Positions 1 through 8,298 of a DNA stretch of 64,000 nt are shown piece after piece. The stretch comes from Haloparvum alkalitolerans (GTDB lineage: Archaea; Halobacteriota; Halobacteria; Halobacteriales; Haloferacaceae): assembly GCF_050122995.1 (NCBI RefSeq), contig NZ_JBNLIA010000001.1, forward strand, positions 248,001 through 312,000, given 5' to 3'. Below the pieces are notes generated by a model. The model had not been told where the DNA came from. It made no database searches and saw only the letters and a program-made list of their open reading frames with translations. The position numbers and the translations under genes are program-made. How positions within the stretch are numbered: the stretch's first letter is position 1; every line of letters starts with the position of its first letter.

Positions 1-109
1 CGTCGACGACCACGTCGCCGATGTCGGCCGCCTCCCCCGCACCGTCCGCGTCCGCGCGCGCGATCGCGAGCCCCTGCGCGATTCGGACCACGTTGCCGAC
101 GCGCTTCAC
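1..109 (-). CDS. gar1: H/ACA RNP protein Gar1 (partial, cut by window edge)
   Basis: The first 36 codons on the minus strand read VKRVGNVVRIAQGLAIAR, then an acidic stretch ending DIGDVVVD. This matches the N-terminus of archaeal Gar1, a protein of the H/ACA ribonucleoprotein that makes pseudouridine in RNA. The GTG start at 109 overlaps the srp19 stop codon (GTGA), so the two genes are translationally coupled. An srp19-gar1 pair is a familiar haloarchaeal arrangement. The C-terminal part lies outside the window, so the call rests on the N-terminus and the neighbour. Confidence 0.75.
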   Translation of the reverse strand, partial: MKRVGNVVRIAQGLAIARADADGAGEAADIGDVVVD

Positions 110-390
110 GCTTCGTCGCGCAGGATGTTGACGTACGCGGCGACCGCCTGCACGAGGTCGTTCTTGGCCGTGTCCTCCGTCCCCTGAACGAGCACGCGTC
201 CCCGCGGCTCGAACTCCCGTGAGTACGCCTTGTCGCGTTCGATCACCGCGTCGTACCCCACCTGCTGGACCGCCTTCGCGATCTCGTCGACGGCCGGCTC
301 CTCGACCGCCTGATCCGCCGGCACGCGCCGCCCCTCCGACCGCGTCAGCGCCGCGTCGATGTAGGCGGGATAGATGACGTTCTCGACCAT
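106..390 (-). CDS. srp19: Signal recognition particle 19 kDa protein
   Basis: A 94-residue protein starting MVENVIYPAYIDA, the usual start of haloarchaeal SRP19. It binds 7S RNA and helps SRP54 assemble for co-translational targeting to the membrane. The ATG at 390 is preferred over an upstream in-frame ATG at 462 because family similarity begins there and a TATA-like box sits about 25 nt upstream. The length is normal for an archaeal SRP19. Its stop codon overlaps the gar1 start. Confidence 0.9.
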   Translation of the reverse strand: MVENVIYPAYIDAALTRSEGRRVPADQAVEEPAVDEIAKAVQQVGYDAVIERDKAYSREFEPRGRVLVQGTEDTAKNDLVQAVAAYVNILRDEA

Positions 391-411
391 ACCGGGAGAG
401 CGAGCGCGCGG

Positions 412-419
412 GGTAAGAT
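412..419 (-). promoter_or_regulatory. TATA-like box of srp19
   Basis: On the minus strand the sequence reads ATCTTACC, centred about 25 nt before the srp19 ATG. That spacing is expected for a leaderless haloarchaeal transcript. The call is from position and composition only. Confidence 0.4.
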
Positions 420-575
420 CCTTTCGACCGACCTTTTTCTGCGTCGGGTTCGCGCGGCGCAAGCGCCGCGCTCACCGCTCCTTGAAAAATGTCGATCAAA
501 AAGGGGCCGCGGTCGGCGCTGCGGGCGCTTCGCGCCCTCGCGCCGCCGCGGTACCACAACCTCGACAGAAACAGC

Positions 576-628
576 ACCGCACCGCCACCGCATCAGCACC
601 GCACCGCCACCGCATCAGCACCGCGCCG
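576..628. repeat. 22-bp tandem repeat, array 1
   Basis: Two complete 22-bp units (576-597 and 598-619) and the start of a third. In the phase starting CATCAGC the unit is CATCAGCACCGCACCGCC followed by ACCG. The array lies in the roughly 300-bp gap between srp19 and the metallo-hydrolase; apart from it and the srp19 promoter I see nothing else there. The same repeat with two base changes occurs on the other side of the metallo-hydrolase (1927-2093). Confidence 0.85.
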
Positions 629-687
629 CGGCTCCGACGGTAATCGTCTCTGGGCTACCGCCGAGAAAAATCGCGACTGCAGCCGCG

Positions 688-1764
688 TCAGCGCCCTTCG
701 GTCTCGGCTTCGACCATGCCCGAGAACCTAGTGTTCGGGAACAGCGCGTTCACGTCCGGGTCCGCGTCGAGAAGCCGATACTGGCTCCCGTCCCGATCCA
801 CGACGCCCGCGTCCTCGAGATGGTCGAGATGCGCGTGCGCCTCGCCCGGCCCGTGCAGGATGTGGATCCGGTCGAGGTCGCCGAACAGGTGCGCGGAGAC
901 GGTCCACGTGTCGCAGGGCCCGTGCTCGTCCAACACGTCGATGACGCGCTCCGTGCGCTCGCGGTGGTGCTCGAGGATGACCGCCGCGCGGCGACTCGGC
1001 TCCGTGATCGCGTCACGATGTCCCGGATGCGCGCGCGTCCAGTCCCGCTCGACCACGCGAACCAGGCTCTCGGCGTACTTCTGCAGGGGCTGCGCGACGC
1101 GCGTGTCCGCGCCGCCGACGTTCGGCGTGTAACGCGGCAGGATCGCGTCGCCGACGAACGCCTGCTCGCCCCCGCGGTCCCCGAGCAGGGACTCGTCGGG
1201 ACCCACGTCGGCGCCGCCCCCGTCCGCGACCGAGTCCGCGTCGAACGCGAACGCCGTCAGCCCGGCCGCGTGGCCGGGGAGGTGAACCGCCTCCAGTTCC
1301 GTCCCGTTCACGTCGAACCGGTCGCCGTCCACGATGGGCGTCACGTCCGCGTCGGCTCCCCGGAGGTCGTCCATCGACCCGCCGATGAACGACTGGAGCG
1401 CCTCGCGGGCGTCCGCGGGCATCCCCCACAGGTCGAAGACGCGCTCCTGTGCGTCCCGGTCCTGGAGGAAGGACGGCTCCGCACCCGAGACCAGGGGCGC
1501 GTCCGCTTCGTGGACGAACACCTCGCAGTCGCTCTCGGCCTGCACGTCGCCCGCGAGGCCGGCGTGGTCCGGGTGCCAGTGCGTGAGGTACACCTCGTCC
1601 ACGTCCGCGAGCGCGAGCCCCGCGGTCGCGAGCCCCTCCTCCAGCTCCGCCCGCACCTCGGGGAGCGCGACGCCCGTGTCCACGAGCGCCGTCGTCTCGC
1701 CGTCGAACAGGTAGACGTTGTTCAGCCCCTCGAAGACGGTGTTCCCGAGCCTGATTCGCTTCAC
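688..1764 (-). CDS. MBL-fold metallo-hydrolase with C-terminal winged helix
   Basis: A 358-residue metallo-beta-lactamase-fold protein. The metal-binding motif HWHPDH is at residues 62-67, followed by HLPGHAAG, a GDAILPR segment and HPGHRD, so the dinuclear zinc ligand set looks complete. The last 80 residues or so (RERTERVIDVLDEHG onward) resemble the winged-helix cap of LACTB2-like hydrolases. Substrate unknown; related proteins act on thioesters or nucleic acids. The GTG at 1764 (VKRIRLGNTVFEG) is chosen because the 50 codons upstream are low-complexity and unlike the family. It stands alone between two arrays of one 22-bp repeat. Confidence 0.85.
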   Translation of the reverse strand: MKRIRLGNTVFEGLNNVYLFDGETTALVDTGVALPEVRAELEEGLATAGLALADVDEVYLTHWHPDHAGLAGDVQAESDCEVFVHEADAPLVSGAEPSFLQDRDAQERVFDLWGMPADAREALQSFIGGSMDDLRGADADVTPIVDGDRFDVNGTELEAVHLPGHAAGLTAFAFDADSVADGGGADVGPDESLLGDRGGEQAFVGDAILPRYTPNVGGADTRVAQPLQKYAESLVRVVERDWTRAHPGHRDAITEPSRRAAVILEHHRERTERVIDVLDEHGPCDTWTVSAHLFGDLDRIHILHGPGEAHAHLDHLEDAGVVDRDGSQYRLLDADPDVNALFPNTRFSGMVEAETEGR

Positions 1765-1926
1765 TCGTGTACGTGGGTCGCGCGCCTTTTTGAGCGTTGC
1801 CACTTTCGACACTACGGAGACCGAGTCGCGTCTGCCGGTGTTCACCCGGAGTTCCGCGCCTCCGTTTTTGTGGCGACTCCGCCGATCGTGCCAGCACCAC
1901 CCCGAAAACTCCACCCACCGCCCCGC

Positions 1927-2093
1927 ATCGCGGCCGCATCAGCACCCCACCGCGACCGCATCAGCACCTCACCGCGACCGCATCAGCACCCCTACCGCGA
2001 CCACTTCAGCACCCCACCGCGACCGCATCAGCACCTCACCGCGACCGCATCAGCACCTCATCGCGACCGCATCAGCACCTCACCGCGACCGCA
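1927..2093. repeat. 22-bp tandem repeat, array 2
   Basis: Seven full units and one partial unit of a 22-bp repeat: 1927-1948, 1949-1970, 1971-1992, 1994-2015, 2016-2037, 2038-2059, 2060-2081, then 2082-2093. One extra T at 1993 breaks the phase. The core is CATCAGCACCTCACCGCG followed by ACCG; inner units differ by 0-3 bases. The array fills much of the 477-bp gap 1765-2241 between the metallo-hydrolase and rps3ae. The rest of that gap is unremarkable and no gene is supported in it. Confidence 0.9.
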
Positions 2094-2241
2094 GCGGACG
2101 GGGTCGGTTCGCAGCGCACAGTTCTGCATTCGGTCGGTCGGATGCCGACGCTGGGTCGTTCCACTGGGGACCGGCGCCGCCGCTGAAAGGCGCGATAAAC
2201 GGAGAAATCGGATGGTCGAGTCGGTCGGGAGCGGCGCGGCG

Positions 2242-2883
2242 CTACTCCTCGACGGCGACTTCGTCCTCGTCCACGTCGACGGAGGCCTCCTCCTCGGCGG
2301 CGACCTCCTCCGGGCGCGCTTCGAGGGTCAGCTTCTGGACCTCGACGCGGCGCAGCGGGTAGATGGTCTTCGCCTCGCCGTAGATGGCGGAGGAGAGCCG
2401 GCCCTCGACGATGGAGTCGACGAACTCGGCGAAGGTGCGCTCCTCGGCGGCCGCCTCCACCTGGTCGATCATGACCCGGCGGATGGCCTTCTCCTGAGAG
2501 CGGTCGGCCTTCTTCGTCGTGAACGCCACCGGCTGCACGCGGATGCGGTGGTCGTCCGTCGTCAGCACCGTGATCGACGCCTCGACCTTCGAGGCGCCGC
2601 GGCGCACGAGCGAGCGCAGGTAATCGCGCGTCAGCTCGTACTTGATGAACTCGGTGTAGGCCGCGTCCGAGCCCACGTCGGTGATCTTGAACGTCAGCTT
2701 CGTGTTGTTGGCGCCGGAGTCGCCCGTCAGGTCGCCCAGCGTCGTGGTGATCGTGCGCCCGAGCACCATGTCGGGCTCCTCGGCGACGGTCTCCCCGATC
2801 TCCTCCCGGTCGAACTGCTCGGGGGCGATCACGGAGTACCAGCGCTTGCCTCGCTTCTGCTTGGATACGGATCGTTCGCTCAT
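2242..2883 (-). CDS. rps3ae: 30S ribosomal protein S3Ae (eS1)
   Basis: A 213-residue small-subunit protein starting MSERSVSKQKRGKRWYSVIAP and continuing with the family segments LGRTITTTLGDLTGD and a basic central region. The C-terminus is a very acidic tail typical of halophile ribosomal proteins. The ATG at 2883 overlaps the pcc1 stop (ATGA). It is last in the run rps15 - DHH-like - pcc1 - rps3ae. Confidence 0.95.
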   Translation of the reverse strand: MSERSVSKQKRGKRWYSVIAPEQFDREEIGETVAEEPDMVLGRTITTTLGDLTGDSGANNTKLTFKITDVGSDAAYTEFIKYELTRDYLRSLVRRGASKVEASITVLTTDDHRIRVQPVAFTTKKADRSQEKAIRRVMIDQVEAAAEERTFAEFVDSIVEGRLSSAIYGEAKTIYPLRRVEVQKLTLEARPEEVAAEEEASVDVDEDEVAVEE

Positions 2884-3203
2884 GTGTCGTGTGTGTTGTC
2901 GTTGGATGTGGCGGACTCGCCCGCGTGGGCGCGTCCGCGCTCGATGACGCGGTCCGCCACCGTCAGGTTCACCACGTAGTCGTCGACCGTGGACAGCAGT
3001 CCGCCGGTCGTCTCCCGCCCGACCTCGCAGACGATCGCGTCGCCGTCGACGCGCGCGTCCATCGAGGCCGTGTCGTCGGGGCCGAGCGCGGCCGCGACGA
3101 GGTCGGCGTCGGCGTGAGTGGTCCGCAGGGTCGCCGTCCGGGTGACGGCGCCGTCCGCGGACGCGCCCTCGCCGACCGCCGCCTCGCTCGCGTCCTCGCT
3201 CAT
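2880..3203 (-). CDS. pcc1: KEOPS complex subunit Pcc1
   Basis: A 107-residue protein. The core (TATLRTTHADADLVAAALGPDD, then ETTGGLLSTVDDYVVNLTVAD) matches Pcc1, the dimerising subunit of the KEOPS complex that installs t6A37 on ANN-decoding tRNAs. The first 20 residues are an acidic extension. It overlaps both neighbours by 4 nt (ATGA at 3200-3203 and 2880-2883), so it is very probably co-transcribed with the DHH-like gene and rps3ae. This order next to rps15 is conserved in haloarchaea. Confidence 0.85.
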   Translation of the reverse strand: MSEDASEAAVGEGASADGAVTRTATLRTTHADADLVAAALGPDDTASMDARVDGDAIVCEVGRETTGGLLSTVDDYVVNLTVADRVIERGRAHAGESATSNDNTHDT

Positions 3204-4357
3204 AGCGCCCCCCTGACCGCCGCCGCGACCTCGGTCGCGTCCCCGTCGAACCGGGCGGCGCCGCGGGTCGGCGTCCCCCAGCCCGTCCCGCCGAAGTCGG
3301 CGGCGACGGTCCGGAGGGCCTCGCCGAGGCCGACCGGCTCCGTCGCCGCGGCCGCGAGCGCGCCCGCCTCCGCGGAGAGCGCGAGCGCGATCGGCTCCGG
3401 CGACAGGTAGTCCCGCGCGAGGCGGGCGACCGTCGGGAGCGTCGCGGCCGACGCGTCCGTCCGGACGACGGTCGCGCCGTCGTACCGGCCGGTCGTCGCG
3501 CCCGCCAGCGCGCGGTGGGCCGCCAGCCCGTGGGTGCGCCACGCGTCGAGCGCGGCGGTACGGAGGCCGTCGCTCGGCTCGTCGGCGAGCGCGAGCGCGA
3601 TCCCCGTCCCGGGCGCCGCGCGCGACAGCGCGTCGAGCACGTCGGCGTAGCCGCCGACCGTGGCGAACGGCGCGTCGTCGCCGTCCGTGGCGTACGGGCG
3701 GAGTGCACGCTCGACCGCGGTCGCGGCCCGTCGGCTCGCGTCCGGCGCGGTCGCGGCGTCGACGGCGACCAGCGACGCTAGCCGCCGGTGGGCGTCGGCG
3801 TCGAGGTCGGACGGGAGCGACAGCTCCGCGAGCGCCGCCCGCGCCGACTCCGGCTCGCCCGAGTAGGGGAGCCGGAGCAGCGTGGACGCCGAGAGCCCGT
3901 CCGCCAGGTCGGCGGTCGGGACCGCGACGCCGGGGCGCCGCTCGACGCGACCGGTCCGCTCGGCGGCCGCCAGCGCGTCGCCGGAGCCGTCCGTGCCGGG
4001 GACCGATCCCGCGGCGACGACGCCGGCGAGCGCCAGCACCGGGTCGGGGTCGGCGCCCAGCTCGCGGGCGACCGCGAAGGCGGTCGTGCTGGCCGGGCGC
4101 CCCTCGCCGGCGACGGCGTGCGGTCCCGCGTCGGCGCCGACCGTCACCGACACGTCCTCCTCGGACGGGGTCGGGTCGGGGTCGGCCGCCACCCGCGCCT
4201 GGAACGGAGTGCTCCGGGCGCGGAGCGCGCGGGCGAGCAGCGCCGCCGCTGCCAGCGAGTCGCCGTCGTCGCGGGCGACGAGCCGAACGAACGGCGCGTC
4301 GCGCAGGACGCCGGCGAGCGCGTCGGGGGCGGCGTCGGCGGATGCGGTTTCTGTCAC
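3200..4357 (-). CDS. DHH/RecJ-like protein with degenerate motifs
   Basis: A 385-residue protein that takes the place of the RecJ-like (DHH superfamily) gene usually found between rps15 and pcc1 in haloarchaea. Near the N-terminus, LVARDDGDSLAAAALLARAL recalls DHH motif I. I find no Asp-His-His motif, and the C-terminal DHHA1 signature (normally Gly-Gly-Gly-His) reads GGTGWGTPTRGAARF with the histidine gone. It may be a non-catalytic member, perhaps structural in the GINS/Cdc45-like sense; that role is inference. GTG start at 4357; the stop overlaps pcc1 (ATGA). Composition is unusually Ala-rich. Confidence 0.7.
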   Translation of the reverse strand: MTETASADAAPDALAGVLRDAPFVRLVARDDGDSLAAAALLARALRARSTPFQARVAADPDPTPSEEDVSVTVGADAGPHAVAGEGRPASTTAFAVARELGADPDPVLALAGVVAAGSVPGTDGSGDALAAAERTGRVERRPGVAVPTADLADGLSASTLLRLPYSGEPESARAALAELSLPSDLDADAHRRLASLVAVDAATAPDASRRAATAVERALRPYATDGDDAPFATVGGYADVLDALSRAAPGTGIALALADEPSDGLRTAALDAWRTHGLAAHRALAGATTGRYDGATVVRTDASAATLPTVARLARDYLSPEPIALALSAEAGALAAAATEPVGLGEALRTVAADFGGTGWGTPTRGAARFDGDATEVAAAVRGAL

Positions 4358-4448
4358 GGTCGGGTGTGGATCGGGCGTGGGTCGGATGTGGGTCAGTTGA
4401 CTGTGGATGTCGGGTCCGTGGTGGACCGTTCGGTGGCCGTGCGTCGGG

Positions 4449-4916
4449 TTACTCGTTCAGCAGTTCGGCCGCGGTCTCGTAGTCGTAGACGAAGTCCTCG
4501 TCGAGCTGGTCGCCGCGGTAGTAGTCGACGAGTCGGCGGATCTTCGACTCCGTGTTCTGCAGCGCGCGCTTGTTCTGGTGGTCCTGCTGGTTCTCCGCCA
4601 TGTGCTCGCGCAGGTTGACGGCGCGTTCCATCAGGTTCCGGAGGTCGGACGGCAGGTCGCCGGCCGCGTCGTTCTCCTCGAGGATCTCGGTCACCTTCTT
4701 CCCGGTCGCCAGCTTCACGTCCGGGATCGGGGTGCCCTTCACGCCCTCGTCGCGCAACTTGAGACCGATGACGGCGGGCTCGTGGCCCTGTTCCGCCAGT
4801 TCGACGACGCGGGACTCGATGTCCTCGGCGTCGACGTCGCTCCACTCGGGGTCGTCTGCCGCCACGGGCTTGTCCGAACCGGACGAGCCGCGGCGACGGG
4901 TATGCATTCGTGCCAT
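4449..4916 (-). CDS. rps15: 30S ribosomal protein S15
   Basis: A 155-residue archaeal S15 starting MARMHTRRRGSSGSDKP. The archaeal N-terminal domain (DIESRVVELAEQGHEPAVIGLKLRDE) is followed by the helical rRNA-binding part (HQNKRALQNTESKIRRLVDYYR). It binds the 16S rRNA central domain. The ATG at 4916 is preferred over a long in-frame upstream extension that has no family similarity. It heads the run toward the DHH-like gene, with a 91-nt gap. Confidence 0.95.
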   Translation of the reverse strand: MARMHTRRRGSSGSDKPVAADDPEWSDVDAEDIESRVVELAEQGHEPAVIGLKLRDEGVKGTPIPDVKLATGKKVTEILEENDAAGDLPSDLRNLMERAVNLREHMAENQQDHQNKRALQNTESKIRRLVDYYRGDQLDEDFVYDYETAAELLNE

Positions 4917-5150
4917 CGTTCGAAGTTGGAACGGCACAACCGCGGACGCGTGACCGCGGCTCCGCGCGACGCTGGTCGGCGGCAGAGGCCGCGACGACCG
5001 TCGCCGGGGGAGCCGGCGGTGCACTGCCGCAATCCCAAGCGCGCCAATCGACGCGCGAGTCGGATTTGCGGCTGTGCTGTTCCCGTCGAAAACCTGTCCG
5101 TCCGGGGACTTAAGAGCTTGCTATTCGTTCGAATCGCGGCCGTTCGGCGG
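4917..5150 (-). promoter_or_regulatory. rps15 upstream region with distant TATA-like box and hairpin
   Basis: There is no TATA-like sequence 25 nt before the rps15 ATG. The nearest candidate is CTTAAG at 5109-5114 (minus strand), implying a leader of roughly 165 nt. That stretch holds a GC-rich inverted repeat, CGCCGG at 5002-5007 and CCGGCG at 5013-5018. No coding sequence is supported. Regulatory meaning is not established. Confidence 0.35.
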
Positions 5151-5528
5151 TCACAGAAGCAGTCGACCCGCCACGTAGACGACGACCGCGCCCGCGACAC
5201 CGAGCGCGAGGGCCTTCGTGTTCAGCCGAACTGCCCGTTTTCTGTCGGCTTCCCGGGCCGCGTCGTCGGTGACCTCGCGGTTCCCCGCTCCCACGTCGAA
5301 GACGCCCAGCGCCGCGAAGCCGACGCAGAAGCGTTCGCGGTACTGCAGGAACCCCATCGCCGCGCCGTACAGCGGGAAGACGGTCGCGAGCAGGTAGACC
5401 GCCGGGAACGACCCGAGGACGACGACCGCACCCAGAGCGACTGCCGCGGCGAGCGACCCCCCGCCGAGCGCGAGGCGCTTGCGGCGCTCGCCGGGGCCGA
5501 TGTTGCAGACGCCGGGTTGATACTCCAT
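5151..5528 (-). CDS. Small membrane protein with CNIGPGE motif
   Basis: A 125-residue protein starting MEYQPGVCNIGPGERRKR, a conserved N-terminal motif of small uncharacterised archaeal and bacterial membrane proteins. Three hydrophobic segments follow: two close together at about residues 25-60 and one at the C-terminus (ALALGVAGAVVVYVAG). The single Cys in CNIG might be functional. Monocistronic by context. Function unknown. Confidence 0.75.
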   Translation of the reverse strand: MEYQPGVCNIGPGERRKRLALGGGSLAAAVALGAVVVLGSFPAVYLLATVFPLYGAAMGFLQYRERFCVGFAALGVFDVGAGNREVTDDAAREADRKRAVRLNTKALALGVAGAVVVYVAGRLLL

Positions 5529-5650
5529 GCTTGCGGGTTCGAGCCGGCGCGGATAAAGACGCGTCGGTGCCTCCGCCAGGGCGTGAGGGAGATCGGCCGC
5601 TTCTGAGGCCGGTTTCGGGAAGCGCGATCACAGAGCTACTTTGTCGCGGT

Positions 5651-5816
5651 CGGCGCGTGCGAGCAACGCGCGCGAGGGAGGTCGCGGGGCGGGCGCGATG
5701 CGGTGCGATGCGGTTCCGCGCCCGCCCCGCGGTCGAGGCTGGGGAGGGACGAGGCTGCGGTGCAGTTGCGTGGCGGTGGGTGGGACTGAACGGAGCGACC
5801 GGCGGCTCGAAGATCC
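5651..5816 (+). repeat. Dispersed intergenic element, copy A, with 14-bp hairpin
   Basis: An approximately 165-bp element in the 369-bp gap 5529-5897. It shares flanking blocks with copy B at 41318-41480, which is inverted: GCGAGCAACGCGCGCGAGGG, GAGGCTGGGGAGG and GGTGGGTGGGACTGA. Between the first two blocks is a perfect 14-bp inverted repeat, arms 5684-5697 and 5717-5730, with a 19-nt loop starting ATGCGGTGC. In copy B the stem sequence is different but also perfectly paired. Nothing else is recognisable in this gap. Confidence 0.8.
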
Positions 5817-5897
5817 CCGATTCTCGGTGCGCTACTGCGCGCCGGTGGCTCGCGAGACGCGGGTTGCTCGAGAAAACTGGAAGGGCGCGAGCGCGCT

Positions 5898-7046
5898 TCA
5901 GAGCCCGAGCTGGCGTCCGAGCACGACGTGCTGGATCTCGGAGGTCCCCTCGCCGATCTCCATCAGCTTCGCGTCGCGGTAGAAGCGCTGCGGCGAGAAG
6001 TCCTCGGTGTAGCCGTAGCCGCCGAGCACCTGCACGGCGTCCTCGGCCACCTCGCGGGCGGACTCGGAGGCGTCGAGCTTTGCCAGCGCGGACTCCTCGG
6101 TCACCCGGTTCCCCTCGTCGTACTTCACGGCCGCCTTGTGGGTGAGGAGGCGGGAGCGCTCCGTCTTGCGGTGCATGTCGACGATCTTGTCGCGGATGGC
6201 GTCGAACTTCGAGATGGGCTGGCCGAACTGCTCGCGCTCGCCGGCGTACTCCTTGGCGGCCTCGTAGGCCCCTTGCGCGAGCCCGGTCGACAGCGCCGCG
6301 ATGGAGATCCGGCCGCCGTCGAGCGTCTTCATCGTCTGTGTCCACCCCTCTCCCTCTGCTCCGAGCAGGCGGTCCTCGGGGATCCGCACGTCGTCGAGCC
6401 GGATCTCGCAGGTGGGCGAGCAGTTGAGGCCCATCTTGTCCCAGACGGTGGTGACCTCGAAGCCGTCGTCGTTCTCGGGGTCGACGATAAACGTGGAGAT
6501 GCCGTCGTAGCCCGCCTCGGGCTCCGTGACCGCCTTCACCAGCACGCTGTTGGCGACGGTCGCGTTGGTGATGAACTGCTTCGTCCCGTTCAGGACGTAC
6601 TCGCCGGCGTCCGCGTCGTACTCCGCGGTCGTGTCCATGTCGGAAGCGTCCGAGCCGCTGCCGGGCTCCGTGAGCGCCCACGCACCCATCCCCTCGCCCT
6701 CCGCGAGCGGGCGGAGCCACTCCGCCTTCTGTTCGTCGGTGCCGAACAGCTCGATCGGCTTCGAGCCGAGCGAGACGTGCGCGGCGTAGGAGAGCCCGAT
6801 GCCGCCGGAGACGCGGCCGAGCTCCTCGGTGACGAGCGCGTACATCAGCTGGTCGCCGCCGAGGCCGCCGTACTCCTCCGAGACGGGGACGCCCATCATG
6901 TCGAGGGCGGCGAGTTCGTCGAACACCTCCGCGGGGAAGCGGTGCTCGTCCTCCACCTCCTGGGCGATCGGGGCGATCTCCTCCTCGCAGAACTCCCGGA
7001 CGGTGTCCCGGATCATCCGGTGCTCCGCGGGCAGGTCGAAGTCCAT
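5898..7046 (-). CDS. Acyl-CoA dehydrogenase
   Basis: A 382-residue FAD-dependent acyl-CoA dehydrogenase that introduces the alpha-beta double bond in fatty-acyl or branched-chain acyl-CoA. Seen: WALTEPGSGSD (FAD and substrate binding), GTKQFITN, FGQPISKFDAI, and a C-terminal GEGTSEIQ in which Glu366 is the expected catalytic base. The length is typical. ATG 7046 (MDFDLPAEHRMIRDTVREF) is set by family similarity and a TATA box 25 nt upstream. No electron-transfer flavoprotein genes lie nearby, and substrate chain length cannot be read from sequence. Confidence 0.93.
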   Translation of the reverse strand: MDFDLPAEHRMIRDTVREFCEEEIAPIAQEVEDEHRFPAEVFDELAALDMMGVPVSEEYGGLGGDQLMYALVTEELGRVSGGIGLSYAAHVSLGSKPIELFGTDEQKAEWLRPLAEGEGMGAWALTEPGSGSDASDMDTTAEYDADAGEYVLNGTKQFITNATVANSVLVKAVTEPEAGYDGISTFIVDPENDDGFEVTTVWDKMGLNCSPTCEIRLDDVRIPEDRLLGAEGEGWTQTMKTLDGGRISIAALSTGLAQGAYEAAKEYAGEREQFGQPISKFDAIRDKIVDMHRKTERSRLLTHKAAVKYDEGNRVTEESALAKLDASESAREVAEDAVQVLGGYGYTEDFSPQRFYRDAKLMEIGEGTSEIQHVVLGRQLGL

Positions 7047-7069
7047 ACCGCAACTGGGTCCACCCGGAG

Positions 7070-7075
7070 TATAAA
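7070..7075 (-). promoter_or_regulatory. TATA box of the acyl-CoA dehydrogenase gene
   Basis: On the minus strand TTTATA sits 24-29 nt before the ATG, which suggests a leaderless transcript. Confidence 0.6.
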
Positions 7076-7172
7076 TGAAGCGAACGACCGTGAGGGACTC
7101 CGCCCGGCCGGCCGTCCTGCGCCCGCGGACGCCGTCTCCGGTCCGCACCCGATCCGCCGCCGTCAGCCGCGC

Positions 7173-8147
7173 TCAGCCGAAGACCCGGAACAGTCCGAGC
7201 ACCCAGCGGAGGGCCTCCGAGCAGGCGAACAGCGCGCCCTCGACCCGGGAGAGCCGGCGCCCGGACCAGAGCGCGGCGACCATCAGCACCGTCACGGCGG
7301 TCAGCCAGAGCGTCGTCTCGATGGCGGCCCCGGAGACGGCAAGGGGTCGGAGCCCGGCCGCCAGCCCCATGATGCCGAGCGCGTTGAACACGTTCGAGCC
7401 GACGATGTTGCCGACGGACATGCCGACGTGGCCCTGCCGCATGGCGACGAGCGAGACGGCGAACTCCGGGGTGGAGGTGCCGGCGGCGACGATGGTCCCG
7501 CCGATAACCCAGTCGGAGACGCCGGCCGAGCGCGCCAGCGCCGACGCCGCCTCGACCATGAAGTGCCCGCTGACGAGGACGACCGCCAGCCCGCCGACGA
7601 GCAGGAGCGCGTCGCGGCCGCGGAACGCCGTGCGGTCCGCCCCGGACCGGTGCGACGCCGGGTATTCGGTCTCGATCGAGGCCCCCGTGCGCTCGTCGTA
7701 GAGCAGGTACGCCGTGTAGGCGAGGAACGCGAGGGCGAGGAGCAGGCCCTCCGGGCGCGTCACCGTCCGGTCGAACAGCACCGCGAACGCCAGCAGCGTC
7801 GACAGCACCAGCGCCGCGCCGTCCCGGTGGACCAGCGACCGCTCGACGGGGATCACCCGGAGCAGCGACACCGTGCCGAGGATGAACGCGAGGTTGTAGA
7901 CGTTCGATCCGACGACGTTCCCGACCGCGATGTCGCCGAGACCCGCGAGCGCCGCGTCGGTCGTGACGACCAGTTCCGGCGTCGAGGTGCCCATCGCGAC
8001 CACGGTGAGGCCGATAGTCAGCTCCGCGACGCCGAACCGGCGAGCCAGCCGGACCACGGCGTCGACGAGCGCTCGCGCCCCGACCCAGAGCCCGAGGATC
8101 GTCGCGGCGATCACGGCGACCTGGACGATCGGTCCTCCCTGTACCAT
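7173..8147 (-). CDS. Na+/Ca2+ exchanger family (CaCA) protein
   Basis: A 324-residue membrane protein with two inverted alpha-repeats: GTSTPELVVT with GNVVGSNVYN in the first half, and GTSTPEFAVS with GNIVGSNVFN in the second. These are the ion-coordinating repeats of the YrbG/NCX_Mj class of cation:proton or Na+/Ca2+ exchangers, with about ten helices. Both acidic residues (the E of TPE) are present, so it should be active. ATG 8147 is supported by a TATA-like TTTACG about 27 nt upstream; the further upstream in-frame codons are Arg-rich. Confidence 0.9.
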   Translation of the reverse strand: MVQGGPIVQVAVIAATILGLWVGARALVDAVVRLARRFGVAELTIGLTVVAMGTSTPELVVTTDAALAGLGDIAVGNVVGSNVYNLAFILGTVSLLRVIPVERSLVHRDGAALVLSTLLAFAVLFDRTVTRPEGLLLALAFLAYTAYLLYDERTGASIETEYPASHRSGADRTAFRGRDALLLVGGLAVVLVSGHFMVEAASALARSAGVSDWVIGGTIVAAGTSTPEFAVSLVAMRQGHVGMSVGNIVGSNVFNALGIMGLAAGLRPLAVSGAAIETTLWLTAVTVLMVAALWSGRRLSRVEGALFACSEALRWVLGLFRVFG

Positions 8148-8298
8148 CGTGACGACGGTCGCGCCCGCCGTACGTAAACCCCGTGCCCGACGTCGCCGTC
8201 CGCGGTCTGTTTCGGTCCTCACCGCCCGCGGTCGGTCCGCGGTGTCTCCCTCCGCAGTCGACCCACAAGATTATCTACGAGCGTTGACACCCCGACGC

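Noticed and set aside
1927..2093. CRISPR array
   Set aside because: The 22-bp units are directly adjacent with no spacers, and no cas genes are present.
5110..8268. A 1052-codon minus-strand open frame across the acyl-CoA dehydrogenase and exchanger genes
   Set aside because: It is in a shifted frame of two well-supported genes and is composed mainly of Arg, Gly and Ala.
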